Below, in pieces: positions 25,904-34,309 of a stretch of 54,837 nucleotides of DNA. How positions within the stretch are numbered: position 1 is the stretch's first letter; each line of letters begins with the position of its first letter. The DNA comes from Acidobacterium sp. (GTDB lineage Bacteria; Acidobacteriota; Terriglobia; Terriglobales; Acidobacteriaceae): positions 1 to 54,837 of the forward strand of contig PMUI01000034.1 of NCBI GenBank assembly GCA_003166955.1. The letters run 5' to 3'. The notes below the pieces were generated by a model. That model saw only the letters and a program-made list of their open reading frames with translations. It had not been told where the DNA came from and made no database searches. The translations under genes and the position numbers were made by a program.

Positions 25904-26554
25904 ATGATCAGACATCATTTTGTTGCAATCAAGCTGCCCGATGGAAACTACCAGTTCTTTCGCCTGAAGCCGTGGCTGCGCGACCATCCGCAGTTTGTCC
26001 CGCTAGGAATGGACCCTCGCTCGAATACCTCGCACCAGTTACGTTCCGCATTGGAGAACCTCGGATGGGAGTTAAGAATCGAACCAGATCGAGTCGTACT
26101 TTTCATGCCCGATAGCGGCGCTCCCGCTACTCTCGATATGGCTGGTGCCGATATGGAGGACGAAGAACTCCTCCAAGCGGAGGAGATCACGTTTGGGCTC
26201 GAAAGGGATTTGCAGAAGGCTCTACGTGCCAACATTGAACAGTTGGAAACGGGACTCAAGATTTCCGACGGCGGCAACGAACGTTCAACTGAAGCCGGGC
26301 GCATTGACATCACGGCCATCGATAAAGAAGAGAAAATTGTAGTAATTGAACTGAAAGCAGGGACAGCCGCCCCAGAATCGATCGCTCAGATTCTTTCCTA
26401 CATGGGTGTCTTAGCTGAATCCGAGGGCAAACCGACGCGCGGAATTCTCATTGCAGGTGATTTCCACAGAAGGACGATTTTGGCCTCCCATGCCGTCCCG
26501 AATCTGGAGCTGAGGAAGTACTCCTTTCAGTTCAAGTTTGATAAGGTCAGCTGA
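25904..26554 (+). CDS. NucS-like endonuclease domain protein
   Basis: 216 aa. The C-terminal half matches the NucS/EndoMS (DUF91) nuclease core: EAGRIDITAIDKEEKIVVIE followed by LKAGTA, giving the D-x(n)-E-x-K metal-binding set, then QILSYMGVLAE. The N-terminal 90 residues (FFRLKPWLRDHPQF, LENLGWELR) do not look like the usual NucS N-terminal domain. NucS cuts mismatched or branched DNA. Codon usage is mixed, so acquisition is likely. It sits next to a toxin-antitoxin pair. Confidence 0.8.
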   Translation: MIRHHFVAIKLPDGNYQFFRLKPWLRDHPQFVPLGMDPRSNTSHQLRSALENLGWELRIEPDRVVLFMPDSGAPATLDMAGADMEDEELLQAEEITFGLERDLQKALRANIEQLETGLKISDGGNERSTEAGRIDITAIDKEEKIVVIELKAGTAAPESIAQILSYMGVLAESEGKPTRGILIAGDFHRRTILASHAVPNLELRKYSFQFKFDKVS

Positions 26555-26620
26555 ATCGCACGCTCTCCTAAGCGATGATTCAGAGTATGGAGCGATGGAG
26601 CTTCAACCCGACCACAGACG

Positions 26621-26992
26621 CTACGCCGCCGCCACCTTCCGCCGCGTCGTTTGCCGGACCACTCCAGCCTTATCAACCCGCGTCCGGGACGCCTGCGGCC
26701 TGATAGAAATCCGCGTCTCCAGACCCAGCCGGTCCGCGTACCGCAGCAGCTTCTCAATACTCACCTGCGAGATTCTTCCCTTCAGCAGGTTGCTCACCGA
26801 AGGCTGATACTCATCCAGAATCGCCACCAGCCGCCCCTGCGTATAACCCTGGGTCCGCACATGCTCCAGAATCGCCGACAGAATCTCCGCCTTCACCTTG
26901 AGCGCGGTCGCCTCCGACGCCGAAAAACCCAGCGCATCGAAGATATTCCCCTTCACGATGTGGGTTGGCTTATTCTCAACCGCGCTTTTCAT
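26621..26992 (-). CDS. HigA-type antitoxin, XRE-family HTH
   Basis: 123 aa. The helix-turn-helix lies at residues 45-85 (AILEHVRTQGYTQGRLVAIL, then QPSVSNLLKGRI), of the HTH_37/HigA2 kind, followed by a basic tail (RTRVDKAGVVRQTTRRK). It should neutralise the toxin encoded directly upstream and repress the pair's promoter. The start overlaps the toxin gene's end by 17 nt. Confidence 0.88.
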   Translation of the reverse strand: MKSAVENKPTHIVKGNIFDALGFSASEATALKVKAEILSAILEHVRTQGYTQGRLVAILDEYQPSVSNLLKGRISQVSIEKLLRYADRLGLETRISIRPQASRTRVDKAGVVRQTTRRKVAAA

Positions 26993-27350
26993 GGGTGCTC
27001 TGCTCCTGTAATCGCTGCATCACTCGTTTCAGCCGCTGCCTGGCTAACTCGATGTCCCTTCGATCTGTCTTCCGGCTGCTCTTCTCAAAGCAATGCAGCA
27101 CATAGATCGTGTTCGCCACCTTCGACAGATAGATGGCTCGGTACCAGGTCCGTTCGTCCGCCTCTTTCAACTCATAGACCCCAGCACCAATGGAATTCAT
27201 GCTGCGGGTCCGCGAGGTCGGCTCCCTGCCGATCTGCAATTGCCGCAGAGAAAATCCCAGCGCCCGCTTAATCTCATCGGAAAAACTGGAGAGAACTTCG
27301 AGCGAATCGCCCTCGAAGTGGATCTCAGCGGCCTGGTCGTGACCCCTCAA
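26976..27350 (-). CDS. HigB/Gp49-like toxin of the RelE superfamily
   Basis: 124 aa, TTG start with GGAAGG five bases upstream. Phage Gp49-like (DUF891) pattern: FSDEIKRALGFSLRQLQIG, GVYELKEADERTWYRAIY, TIYVLHCFEKSSRKTDRRD, IELARQRLKRV. Such toxins cut mRNA on the ribosome. Toxin-first order with a 17-nt overlap is typical of HigBA. Confidence 0.88.
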   Translation of the reverse strand: MRGHDQAAEIHFEGDSLEVLSSFSDEIKRALGFSLRQLQIGREPTSRTRSMNSIGAGVYELKEADERTWYRAIYLSKVANTIYVLHCFEKSSRKTDRRDIELARQRLKRVMQRLQEQSTHEKRG

Positions 27351-27688
27351 CAGAACCTTCCAGCAACGGGAACCCGCCAGCCCGAATTATACAACATTTA
27401 CTATAACCCGGGCCGGGAACGCTATCCCGGTTATCCCAGGGTCCCGATCCTGGATCGGCGACCAAGAGAAGCACCTTTCCGCTTTTGTAACAGGGCGCGG
27501 CTTCAGCCGTGCCAAAAAAGAAAACGGCGCGAAGCGCCTTCCTTGCTGCCGCAGGCCGTCCCTGGAGCCTCCCGTCGCGCCCTCCGTTGGCGCGATGGGG
27601 CGTAAATATCGTCGGCGTTCGCTCCGAGAATCCCCAAGGGGTAGGGCTGTTCTTAAACGCCGCACGCCGAACGCTGAACGCTGCCCTT
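27351..27688. other. intergenic region with repeat fragments
   Basis: 338 nt between the toxin start and the pseudokinase stop. It contains CCCGGGCCGGGAACG-type inverted repeats (about 27408-27450), the GGCGCGGCTTCAGCCGTGCC hairpin (27494-27513, same family as 34064) and a minus-strand terminator. No gene is visible. Confidence 0.6.
27513..27538 (-). terminator. terminator of the pseudokinase gene
   Basis: On the minus strand GGCGC-TTC-GCGCC then GTTTTCTTTTTT. About 150 nt after the stop at 27689. Confidence 0.65.
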
Positions 27689-28804
27689 CTAACTCCGCAT
27701 CAGCCCATACAGCGTGAACACCGTAACCAGCACCACCGCAATCGCCGCGGCAATCACATACGAAGCCCGAGGCCAGCGCGAAATCTCCGGCTCGCCTTCC
27801 CACGCCGCGTCCGCCGGCTCGCGCTCGTTCGGAAGCATGAACGGCTCTGCGAACAGCGCGCCCTGCGCCTCAGCGTCTGTCGGCCGCATCGCGATCACCC
27901 GCGACTTCGCACCGCTCGCATTTGCCTCTGCCTTCATCGCAGCTGGCTTCTCGGCCGCCGGCTCCGCGACGAACTTCGGGTCCACCAAAGTCTCGCCCGC
28001 CTTCTCCTTCGCCGCAGACGCCTGCGCAACCGCCGCCATTTTCGCAGTCTTCGACAACGGCTCAATGCGCACCCCGGCGCGCCCCATATCCGGCATCAGT
28101 TCCAGCCGCGTTCCTGCCAGCGCCGCCACTTCCGTAGCCCCTGCAATCCCGCTCAGCGCCCGCCGCACCGCCCGCGCCATCGACTCGGGCAGCAACTGCA
28201 GCACCGGATCGTTTTCTCCCGCCGGAAATCTGCCCGTCACCGCATGCGTCGCCATCCGCGCCGCCCAGCGCACATCGTCCGCGGCGGCGGGCCCAAAAGC
28301 CGGCCCCACCATCCGCACGCAATCGCTGCGCAGCTTGATCGTCTCGCCCATCGCAACCACGCTCGCCGCGTCCACATGTCCATGCACCAGCCCGTGCGCG
28401 TGCATCATGCCCAGCGCCGCCAGCACCGCATCCAGAACCTGACGCCCCTCGGCCGCCGTCAGCAGCCGATCCCGCAGCACATCGCCCAGGTTTTCTTCCG
28501 TCATTTCCATCGCGGCCACCACCACCGGAACATCGTCGAGGTGCGAGATCACTGCCTCGCGAATCGCCACCACGTTCGGGTGCCGCATCTCCGCCGCTGC
28601 CTGCAACCGCTCCAGCAGCTCGTCCTCATCGTTCAGCGCTTCCGTGATGCTCAGCATCACCGGCACTCCGTCCGGCCCGATCGCTTCGAACCACGCGCGC
28701 CGTCCCTCCGGCCGCACCAGCCGCCCCAACAGCCAGCGGTCTTCCACCTTGCGGCCCTCGAAGTCGCCCCAAAGCATCATTGGATTCAGGCCTGCTGTCG
28801 CCAT
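27689..28804 (-). CDS. membrane-anchored protein kinase-like protein (probable pseudokinase)
   Basis: 371 aa from ATG 28804, chosen for AGGAGG ten bases upstream. Kinase fold: GRLVRPEGRRAWFEAI, helix C ELLERLQAAAEMRHPNVV, catalytic-loop position HAHGLVHGHVDAASVV, and DVRWAARMATHAVTGRFP (helix F region). The ATP-binding Lys is missing (VPVMLSITE), HRD is HGH and no DFG is seen. A long Ala/Lys-rich linker leads to one C-terminal membrane helix (SYVIAAAIAVVLVTVFTLYG). Likely a non-catalytic scaffold or signal-binding protein. Confidence 0.8.
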   Translation of the reverse strand: MATAGLNPMMLWGDFEGRKVEDRWLLGRLVRPEGRRAWFEAIGPDGVPVMLSITEALNDEDELLERLQAAAEMRHPNVVAIREAVISHLDDVPVVVAAMEMTEENLGDVLRDRLLTAAEGRQVLDAVLAALGMMHAHGLVHGHVDAASVVAMGETIKLRSDCVRMVGPAFGPAAADDVRWAARMATHAVTGRFPAGENDPVLQLLPESMARAVRRALSGIAGATEVAALAGTRLELMPDMGRAGVRIEPLSKTAKMAAVAQASAAKEKAGETLVDPKFVAEPAAEKPAAMKAEANASGAKSRVIAMRPTDAEAQGALFAEPFMLPNEREPADAAWEGEPEISRWPRASYVIAAAIAVVLVTVFTLYGLMRS

Positions 28805-29113
28805 AACTAACTTTCCTCCTGCGGTGGCTACACCGTCGCGCCCGCTCAGGGACACTTCCCACCCTTTAATTGCTAGTAAACAGCCTCCCGCGACTAACTT
28901 CGCTGCCTTTTTTCATGTCACGTATAAAGGTTGGTACGAATCTGCACCGTCAATCGCGAACCTAATTCCGGGCGCGCGGTCACCGAATGACGCGCGGCCA
29001 GTCATGTCACCCTGAGCCAACCGGCCGAAGTCGGCCGAGTCAAACAGCCCAACCGCTCTCGCCTTCAGACCCGCCTTCGTCCGCTTGAAAGGAGTGCTAC
29101 GCTCAGTTGCAGA
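28805..29113. other. divergent intergenic region
   Basis: 309 nt between two divergent genes. Contains a fragment resembling the GTCAT-CCTGAGC dispersed repeat (29003-29025) and the palindrome GGCCGA-AG-TCGGCC (29025-29040). No gene seen. Confidence 0.5.
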
Positions 29114-29293
29114 ATGTCCTCGCCCTCATCCCCTCCGCCGCAAAATCCGCCAGTCTCGCAACCCGTCAGGCTCTGGTGCCCCGTCTGCGCCCGCTCCCTC
29201 GACGACCCCCTCGTCTGTGGCGACTGCTCGGCCGTCATCTGCCGCGTCTGCGGAACTCCTCTCGAATCCCCTGACGAGCTCGCCTTCGGATAA
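29114..29293 (+). CDS. 59-aa zinc-ribbon protein
   Basis: Short gene with Pro/Ser-rich start and three Cys pairs: CPVC, CGDC, CRVC, in the order WCPVCARSLDDPLVCGDCSA, VICRVCGTPLE. A rubredoxin-like or double zinc ribbon. Ends TAA at 29291, four bases before the TTG start of the hydrolase-fold gene, so the two are translated together. It may guide or regulate the hydrolase-like protein. Confidence 0.72.
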   Translation: MSSPSSPPPQNPPVSQPVRLWCPVCARSLDDPLVCGDCSAVICRVCGTPLESPDELAFG

Positions 29294-29297
29294 GAAG

Positions 29298-30224
29298 TTG
29301 GCCCGATCTCCTCAACCCCCTTCCCAACCACCTACCGTCAGCCCCCGCTGGCTCCTCACCACCTTCGCCCTCACCCTCCTGCTCGCCGCCCTCTGCGGAT
29401 ACGCCGCCCTCTGCCTGCTCTTCTACCAGGGCCAATGGCAGCTGATTTACCACCCCTCCCGCAAGATCTCCGCCACGCCAGCGACCGCCGGCCTGCCCTT
29501 CGAAGAGATCCACTTCGACGTCAACGACGCCGGCCAGCCCCAGCTCGACGGCTGGTACCTCCCCGCCCCGCCCGGCTCCAAATATGTAACCGCCACGGTT
29601 CTCTATCTCCACGACGCCCGCGGCTCCCTTTCCGACTGCCTCCCCGCCATCACCACCCTCCGCACCACCGGCATCAACGTCTTCGCCTTCGACTACCAAG
29701 GATTTGGCCGCTCCGCCGGCGCCCATCCCACCGAACGCCTCGCTTTCGACGACTCCATCGCCGCCTGGACCTGGCTCACCGACATCCGCCACATTCCACC
29801 GCGCAGCCTCATCGTTTTCGGCGACGGCGTGGGAGCCGTCTTCGCCTCCCGCCTCGCCGCGCAGTTCGCCCCTGCCGGAGTCATCCTCGAAGACCCCAGC
29901 CCCTCCGCGCGCCAAATCTTCTCCACCGACGCCCGCACCCGTATTTTGCCACTGTGGCTGTTACAGAACGAGAAGCTCGACCCCGCCCCCGGCCTCGCCG
30001 CCGCCCACGTCCCCCGCCTCTTCCTCGACGTGCATGGCGCCGGGGTGCCCGGCACGCCCTTTGTTACCGCGATAGGATGGGGCGATTCAGCCCGCACCCG
30101 CGCCCTCTTCGACGCCTCGTCCTACCCGAAGCAGTACTTCGACCTCCGTCCTCTCCCCGGCACCCGCCCCGACTCCGCCTTCACCGCAACCCTCCGCCGC
30201 TTCTTCGACGATGTCCTGAGGTAG
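29298..30224 (+). CDS. membrane-anchored alpha/beta-hydrolase fold protein lacking the nucleophile
   Basis: 308 aa from TTG 29298. N-terminal membrane anchor (WLLTTFALTLLLAALCGYAA), then a BEM46-like fold: LYLHDARGSLSD (oxyanion turn), FAFDYQGFGRSAGAHPTE. The nucleophile elbow reads VFGDGVGAV, with Gly where Ser belongs, and the Asp/His region (LFLDVHGAGVPGTPF) is degraded. Upstream open frame to 29085 overlaps the zinc-ribbon gene and is not thought coding. Probably a non-enzymatic or altered-chemistry protein. Confidence 0.8.
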   Translation: MARSPQPPSQPPTVSPRWLLTTFALTLLLAALCGYAALCLLFYQGQWQLIYHPSRKISATPATAGLPFEEIHFDVNDAGQPQLDGWYLPAPPGSKYVTATVLYLHDARGSLSDCLPAITTLRTTGINVFAFDYQGFGRSAGAHPTERLAFDDSIAAWTWLTDIRHIPPRSLIVFGDGVGAVFASRLAAQFAPAGVILEDPSPSARQIFSTDARTRILPLWLLQNEKLDPAPGLAAAHVPRLFLDVHGAGVPGTPFVTAIGWGDSARTRALFDASSYPKQYFDLRPLPGTRPDSAFTATLRRFFDDVLR

Positions 30225-30228
30225 TCGC

Positions 30229-30606
30229 CTATGCGGTAGATTTCCGCCGCCCTGCCACCACCCCACCACCCGCGCCGCCCACCAGCTTCAGCCCATGAGC
30301 AATCACGTACGCCAACGGTTCCGGTTGAGCTCGTGTTAGCCCGATATAGATCAGCATCGCAACCACTCCCACCAGCACTCCGTGCAAAACAAACCGCGAT
30401 TCGACCCCTCGCCCCACCCACCACCCAAACACAAAGCACGTCACCAGCGATCCCACCGGCGCCACATACAGCAGCGGATGTTGCCCAAACTTCATGTTGA
30501 TCGGAATCACAATGGCGATCAGCAACGCCTCCGCCAGTAACCCGCCGATCAGGATCCGAATCCAGTGCACCTTCTTTGACACTTCCGTCGCCGAACCGTC
30601 CCCCAT
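30229..30606 (-). CDS. hypothetical membrane protein, four helices
   Basis: 125 aa from ATG 30606, AGGAGG six bases upstream; the longer open frame above it is not coding. Helices at about 16-37, 44-63, 72-90 and 98-118 with a basic end (AGRRKSTA). No family recognised. Converges on the hydrolase-fold gene with a 4-nt gap. Confidence 0.75.
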   Translation of the reverse strand: MGDGSATEVSKKVHWIRILIGGLLAEALLIAIVIPINMKFGQHPLLYVAPVGSLVTCFVFGWWVGRGVESRFVLHGVLVGVVAMLIYIGLTRAQPEPLAYVIAHGLKLVGGAGGGVVAGRRKSTA

Positions 30607-30714
30607 CACCCGCCTCCTGAATCGTCCCCATTGTTCTCTCTCCGCGCCCGCCGCGGATTGTAAAAACCTGCCTCCACGCATTGGCACAACAGCGAGAAAC
30701 CCGCTACCCTCCAA

Positions 30715-31887
30715 ATGCGTCAAGCCCCCCGCATGCGTTCTGCCCTTCTCATTGCCGTCGCGTCCTTCAGCATCGCCCTTCCCGCGCAAACTCCGCGCTT
30801 CCGACAGCTCACTGTCCCCACCGGCTCCAGTCCCCGCTGGATCGCCGTCGCCGATGTCAACCACGACCACAATCCCGACCTCATCATCGCCAACGCGGGC
30901 TCCGAAACCGTCGACGGTACCATCTCCGTCCTCCTCGGCGATGGCACCGGCGCATTCCATCCCGCACCCGGATCGCCCTTCCCCGCCGGCCATCTCCCCA
31001 ATGACATTGCCGTCGCGGACATGAACAACGACGGCCACCTCGACCTCGTCATCGCCAACCACCAGTCCCCTTATCTCCGAGTCTTTCTCGGCGGTGGCAC
31101 CGGCAGATTCCGCCTCGCACCCGGCTCGCCCATCGACGTCCACTCCTACCCGCATCCTCACGGCGTCGTAGTCGCCGATTTCAATTCCGACGGCAACCCC
31201 GACGCCGTCACCGACAGCTGGGGCAACAACCAAATCGAGCTGCTCCTCGGCGACGGCTCCGGCGGCCTCATCACTCCCGGCACCTTCTTCCGCACTGGCC
31301 GCCGCCCCTACGAGCGCCTCCGCACCGCCGACTTCAACCACGACGGCCACCCCGACATCGTCACCACCAACCTCGACGACGACACCGTATCCATCCTCCT
31401 CGGCGATGGCCACGGCAGCCTGCACAACGCTCCCGGATCGCCCTTCCCCGCCGGCGCTAAACCCTGGCAGGTCGCCATCGACGACCTCAACCACGACGGC
31501 AACCCCGACCTCATCATCATTCCGTACCAGCGCGACATCGCCGGCCCTTCCCAAAACGCCGTCACTGTCCTCCTTGGCGACGGACGCGGCGGCTTTCAAC
31601 CCATACCCGGCTCGCCTCTCGCCCTCGGCGACTGCCGCGACCCCAACAGCGTCGCAGCAGGAGACCTCACCGGCCACGGCGCGCACACCATCGCGGTCGC
31701 CTGCGCGGAAAGCAAAACCCTCATGCTCTACGAGCCCGATGCCGCCGGAAAATTCACCGCTTCCTCCATTTCCATTCCGGGCGGCTGGGGATCGGTTGCC
31801 ATCGCCCGCCTCACCGCCGATCCCCGCGCTGACATCATTGCCGCCAACGCCGACGCCGGCTCCATCACCATCTACTTCCCCAACTGA
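30715..31887 (+). CDS. secreted FG-GAP/VCBS repeat protein
   Basis: 390 aa. Signal peptide (RSALLIAVASFSIALPAQ), then about seven FG-GAP/VCBS repeats, each with a Ca-binding loop D-x-N-x-D-x-x-x-D (DVNHDHNPD, DMNNDGHLD, DFNSDGNPD, DFNHDGHPD, DLNHDGNPD) and ISVLLGDGTGAF-like strands. An integrin-like beta propeller, extracellular or periplasmic, probably for binding. The last repeats lose the Ca loop (DLTGHGAH). Confidence 0.9.
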   Translation: MRQAPRMRSALLIAVASFSIALPAQTPRFRQLTVPTGSSPRWIAVADVNHDHNPDLIIANAGSETVDGTISVLLGDGTGAFHPAPGSPFPAGHLPNDIAVADMNNDGHLDLVIANHQSPYLRVFLGGGTGRFRLAPGSPIDVHSYPHPHGVVVADFNSDGNPDAVTDSWGNNQIELLLGDGSGGLITPGTFFRTGRRPYERLRTADFNHDGHPDIVTTNLDDDTVSILLGDGHGSLHNAPGSPFPAGAKPWQVAIDDLNHDGNPDLIIIPYQRDIAGPSQNAVTVLLGDGRGGFQPIPGSPLALGDCRDPNSVAAGDLTGHGAHTIAVACAESKTLMLYEPDAAGKFTASSISIPGGWGSVAIARLTADPRADIIAANADAGSITIYFPN

Positions 31888-31969
31888 ATCCTCCCGGATC
31901 AAGCGAACCTTGCATCCCCATATGGCATTCCGGGTATGATCGCAGCCAACTTCACACTGGAGAAACCGA

Positions 31970-32272
31970 ATGGCTCAGATGATCGTTTTCTACAAAACTC
32001 CACAAGACCCCGCTGCCTTCGACAAATACTACGTCGCAACCCACATTCCACTCGCGAAGACGATTCCCGGCCTGCGCAAGTACGAAGTGAGCCGGGGTCC
32101 GGTCACGACCCCCTTCGGCCCCTCCCCTTATCGCCTCGTCGCTACCCTGCACTTTGACAACATGCAGGCGATGCAATCCGCCTTCGCCAGCCCCGAGGGC
32201 CGCGCCGCTGGTGCCGACGCGCAATCCATGGCCGACCTCGAAATCCTCCTCTTCGACAACCACGAAGTCTGA
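31970..32272 (+). CDS. EthD-family protein
   Basis: 100 aa, ferredoxin-like dimeric alpha/beta-barrel fold. Family motifs: MIVFYKTPQDPAAFDKYY, THIPLAKTIPGLRKYEVSRG, LHFDNMQAMQSAFASPEG. EthD proteins are small accessory or degradative proteins; substrate unknown. GGAGA ribosome site. Lies 147 bp before rpsT. Confidence 0.9.
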   Translation: MAQMIVFYKTPQDPAAFDKYYVATHIPLAKTIPGLRKYEVSRGPVTTPFGPSPYRLVATLHFDNMQAMQSAFASPEGRAAGADAQSMADLEILLFDNHEV

Positions 32273-32287
32273 GGGCCTTTCTCTGTG

Positions 32288-32311
32288 CCCTGCACCCTGT
32301 GCCCTGAGCCC
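32288..32311 (+). repeat. 7-nt array CCCTGNN before the rpsT promoter
   Basis: CCC runs at 32288, 32295, 32302 and 32309; complement GGG-N4 four times. It ends five bases before the -35 hexamer of rpsT. Confidence 0.75.
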
Positions 32312-32315
32312 TGTG

Positions 32316-32344
32316 TTGACCCTCCCTCCCCAACCCCGTAAACT
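32316..32344 (+). promoter_or_regulatory. rpsT promoter
   Basis: TTGACC (32316-32321), 17-nt spacer, TAAACT (32339-32344). About 70 nt of 5' leader before the rpsT start. Confidence 0.6.
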
Positions 32345-32419
32345 TGTTCTTTGCGGCGGATGCGCGGCTCGCGTCTCTTCTGCCCGCATTCATTTTCGAA
32401 AGCGAGAACCGATTCATAC

Positions 32420-32734
32420 ATGGCGAACCACGTTTCTGCGCTCAAGCGCGCCCGTCAGACCACTAAAAAGACCGCGGTCAACCGTTCCAGCAAGACCCAC
32501 TTCCGTTCCACCCTCCGCGGCCTGCGCGAAGCCCTCGAGAAGGGCGACTCCAAAGCCGCCGCCGATCAGTTCCGCATTGCCGTCTCTGTCATCGACAAGA
32601 GCGTGCAGAAGGGCGTCATCCACGCCAACACCGCGTCCCGTTACAAGAGCCGCCTCAACGCCCGTGTCAAAGCAGTCGGCACAAAGCCGGCCTCAGCGCC
32701 CAAAGCAGCCGCAAAAAAGTCCGCCGCCCGCTAA
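32420..32734 (+). CDS. rpsT: 30S ribosomal protein S20
   Basis: 104 aa from ATG 32420. N-terminal [20 protein letters not shown] and the helical [36 protein letters not shown] are S20 hallmarks. It binds the 16S rRNA 5' domain in early assembly. The C-terminal Ala/Lys tail ([15 protein letters not shown]) is longer than in E. coli. Monocistronic. Confidence 0.97.
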   Translation: MANHVSALKRARQTTKKTAVNRSSKTHFRSTLRGLREALEKGDSKAAADQFRIAVSVIDKSVQKGVIHANTASRYKSRLNARVKAVGTKPASAPKAAAKKSAAR

Positions 32735-32803
32735 ATCACTATTTTCTTCTAAGAACGTCAAGAGCCAACCCGGCCCTGGCCGCGATGCGCGCCCACAAGC
32801 GAC

Positions 32804-32824
32804 GGGCTACTGGCTACTGGCTAC
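32804..32824 (-). repeat. 7-nt array GGCTACT at a stop codon
   Basis: Three exact units (32804, 32811, 32818). The stop codon of the minus-strand phosphoesterase (32821) lies inside the last unit. Confidence 0.6.
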
Positions 32825-33735
32825 TGTTCGACACTCAGGAATCCCGTCGGCAAATATCGCGTCGTTACGCTCCCGTTGTCTACCGTCACAAAGGTGACGC
32901 CCTCGCGATCCCCGTACTGCGATCCCTTCCACCAGTTCCCGCAGACTGCCCCGCCGGTCAGATACTGCATCCCGTGCCGGTGCACGCTCTCCACAATATG
33001 CGTGTGCCCCTGCAGCAGGGCGATCACGTTGTAGTGCTCCAGCATCGGAATCATATAGTCCGAGTTGACGATCGGTTCGTAAACCTTATTGTTCGACCCA
33101 GGCCCGTAGGTCGCCATGCTCGTCGCCCATGGCACATGGCTGATCACAATCGAGGGCATCCCCACGGTCGCCTGCAGTACCCGTTCCAGCCACGCCGCCT
33201 GGTTGATATCGATCGCCGGAAACCAGTCCCGTCCCTTGATCAGAATCGAATCCAGCACAATAAAGTTCACACCCTTGTGCTGGAAGGTGTAATAGGTCGG
33301 CGTATTGAAAACCTTCTGGAACATCGCCTTGCCGAAAATCACATCGTGCGAGCTCATGCCCGTCTCCAGCCCCGCCACGTCGTGATTCCCCAGCACGTGC
33401 CACACCGGCATCCGCAGCGTGTTCTCCGCCTCCGCATACAGCTGGTACTGCTCGATGATCCGTTCCTTGTGCGCCTTCAGCGCGTCGAAAACATGATCGC
33501 CGCCGCAGATCGCAAACTCCGCATCTGATGCGTTGATCGTCTCCATCGCCAGCACCGTGCCCTGCGGCGCATCCATCTCCGGCTCAATGTGCACGTCCGT
33601 AAAGAAGGCGAACGTGAAGCTGCCGGTCGACATCGGCGGCCGTGCCTCGCTCGACTGCCCGCGCCCCTGCACTCCACCCAGCGCACACGCCGCCGCGGCC
33701 AGCCCCGATCCCCTCAGAAAATTCCGTCGATTCAT
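32821..33735 (-). CDS. Tat-exported metallophosphoesterase
   Basis: 304 aa from ATG 33735 (AGGGTGG upstream). Twin-arginine signal NRRNFLRGSGLAAAACALGG. Calcineurin-like metal sites in order: FFTDVHIE, GGDHVFD, GNHD, VISHVPW, GHTH. A two-metal phosphoesterase acting in the periplasm; substrate unknown (nucleotide, phosphoester or lipid-head). Single gene. Confidence 0.92.
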   Translation of the reverse strand: MNRRNFLRGSGLAAAACALGGVQGRGQSSEARPPMSTGSFTFAFFTDVHIEPEMDAPQGTVLAMETINASDAEFAICGGDHVFDALKAHKERIIEQYQLYAEAENTLRMPVWHVLGNHDVAGLETGMSSHDVIFGKAMFQKVFNTPTYYTFQHKGVNFIVLDSILIKGRDWFPAIDINQAAWLERVLQATVGMPSIVISHVPWATSMATYGPGSNNKVYEPIVNSDYMIPMLEHYNVIALLQGHTHIVESVHRHGMQYLTGGAVCGNWWKGSQYGDREGVTFVTVDNGSVTTRYLPTGFLSVEQ

Positions 33736-34309
33736 ACCGCCCACCCTGACTGCTAACGTTATGGCGTACACCATCTCCGCGCCATTCCAAAGTAGTAATC
33801 CTGGGGGAGTACTGTCGAAAGTAACTGTCTTGTACCACAAGTCACTGTGAGATCCATCACCGAACTCGCCTCACCCATAAAAGAGGCCCTGACACCCCCC
33901 GCCATCCCGCCCTTCACCCGCCGCCCCAGGAAGCGCTTCGCTGCGGAACTCCTCCGGGAGCGCTATTCCCCGTAGAGTTTGCGAAAATTCTGTTGACTCA
34001 GCTTTGAAGCGGTACGGCTTCACAGCTCTTCGGAAAAATGTCAGCCGAGCCGCCTTGTGTCAGGGCACGGCTTGAAGTCATCCCGCACCGCGAAGAAATT
34101 CCCCGCTCTGAAGGGGCACGGCTTGATGTCACGCCGCATCGCGAAGAAAGCCCCGCTCTGAAGGGGCACGGCTTCAGCCATGCCATAAAACCGCAAAACC
34201 AGTGTGGCTTTAGCCGCCGAGGGATGTCTTTCTCACCTTCAATGACTTCTCCCCGATCTGTTCAGCCGTGCTGCAGGGGCAGCGAAACCAGGAAGAAACG
34301 CCGCTCACC
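33736..34309. other. repeat-rich intergenic region
   Basis: 574 nt between two minus-strand genes. Left part (33736-34000) shows no gene. Right part is the tandem repeat described separately. No convincing small gene. Confidence 0.6.
34000..34190 (+). repeat. about 50-nt tandem repeat with GGCACGGCTT core
   Basis: Core GGCACGGCTT at 34064, 34115 and 34165 (51 and 50 nt apart), plus a diverged copy near 34008 (GGTACGGCTTCA). Spacer includes CGCGAAGAAA and CCCCGCTCTGAA. The last copy is a palindrome GGCACGGC-TTCA-GCCATGCC. A single hairpin copy is at 27494. Confidence 0.75.

Noticed and set aside
27494-27513. Hairpin GGCGCGGC-TTCA-GCCGTGCC as a + strand terminator
   Set aside because: It is followed by an A-run, not a T-run, on the + strand; the neighbouring GGCGC hairpin explains minus-strand termination.
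30607-31902. 557-codon minus frame extending the small membrane gene
   Set aside because: The upstream part is the shadow of the FG-GAP gene; the ATG at 30606 with AGGAGG is the natural start.
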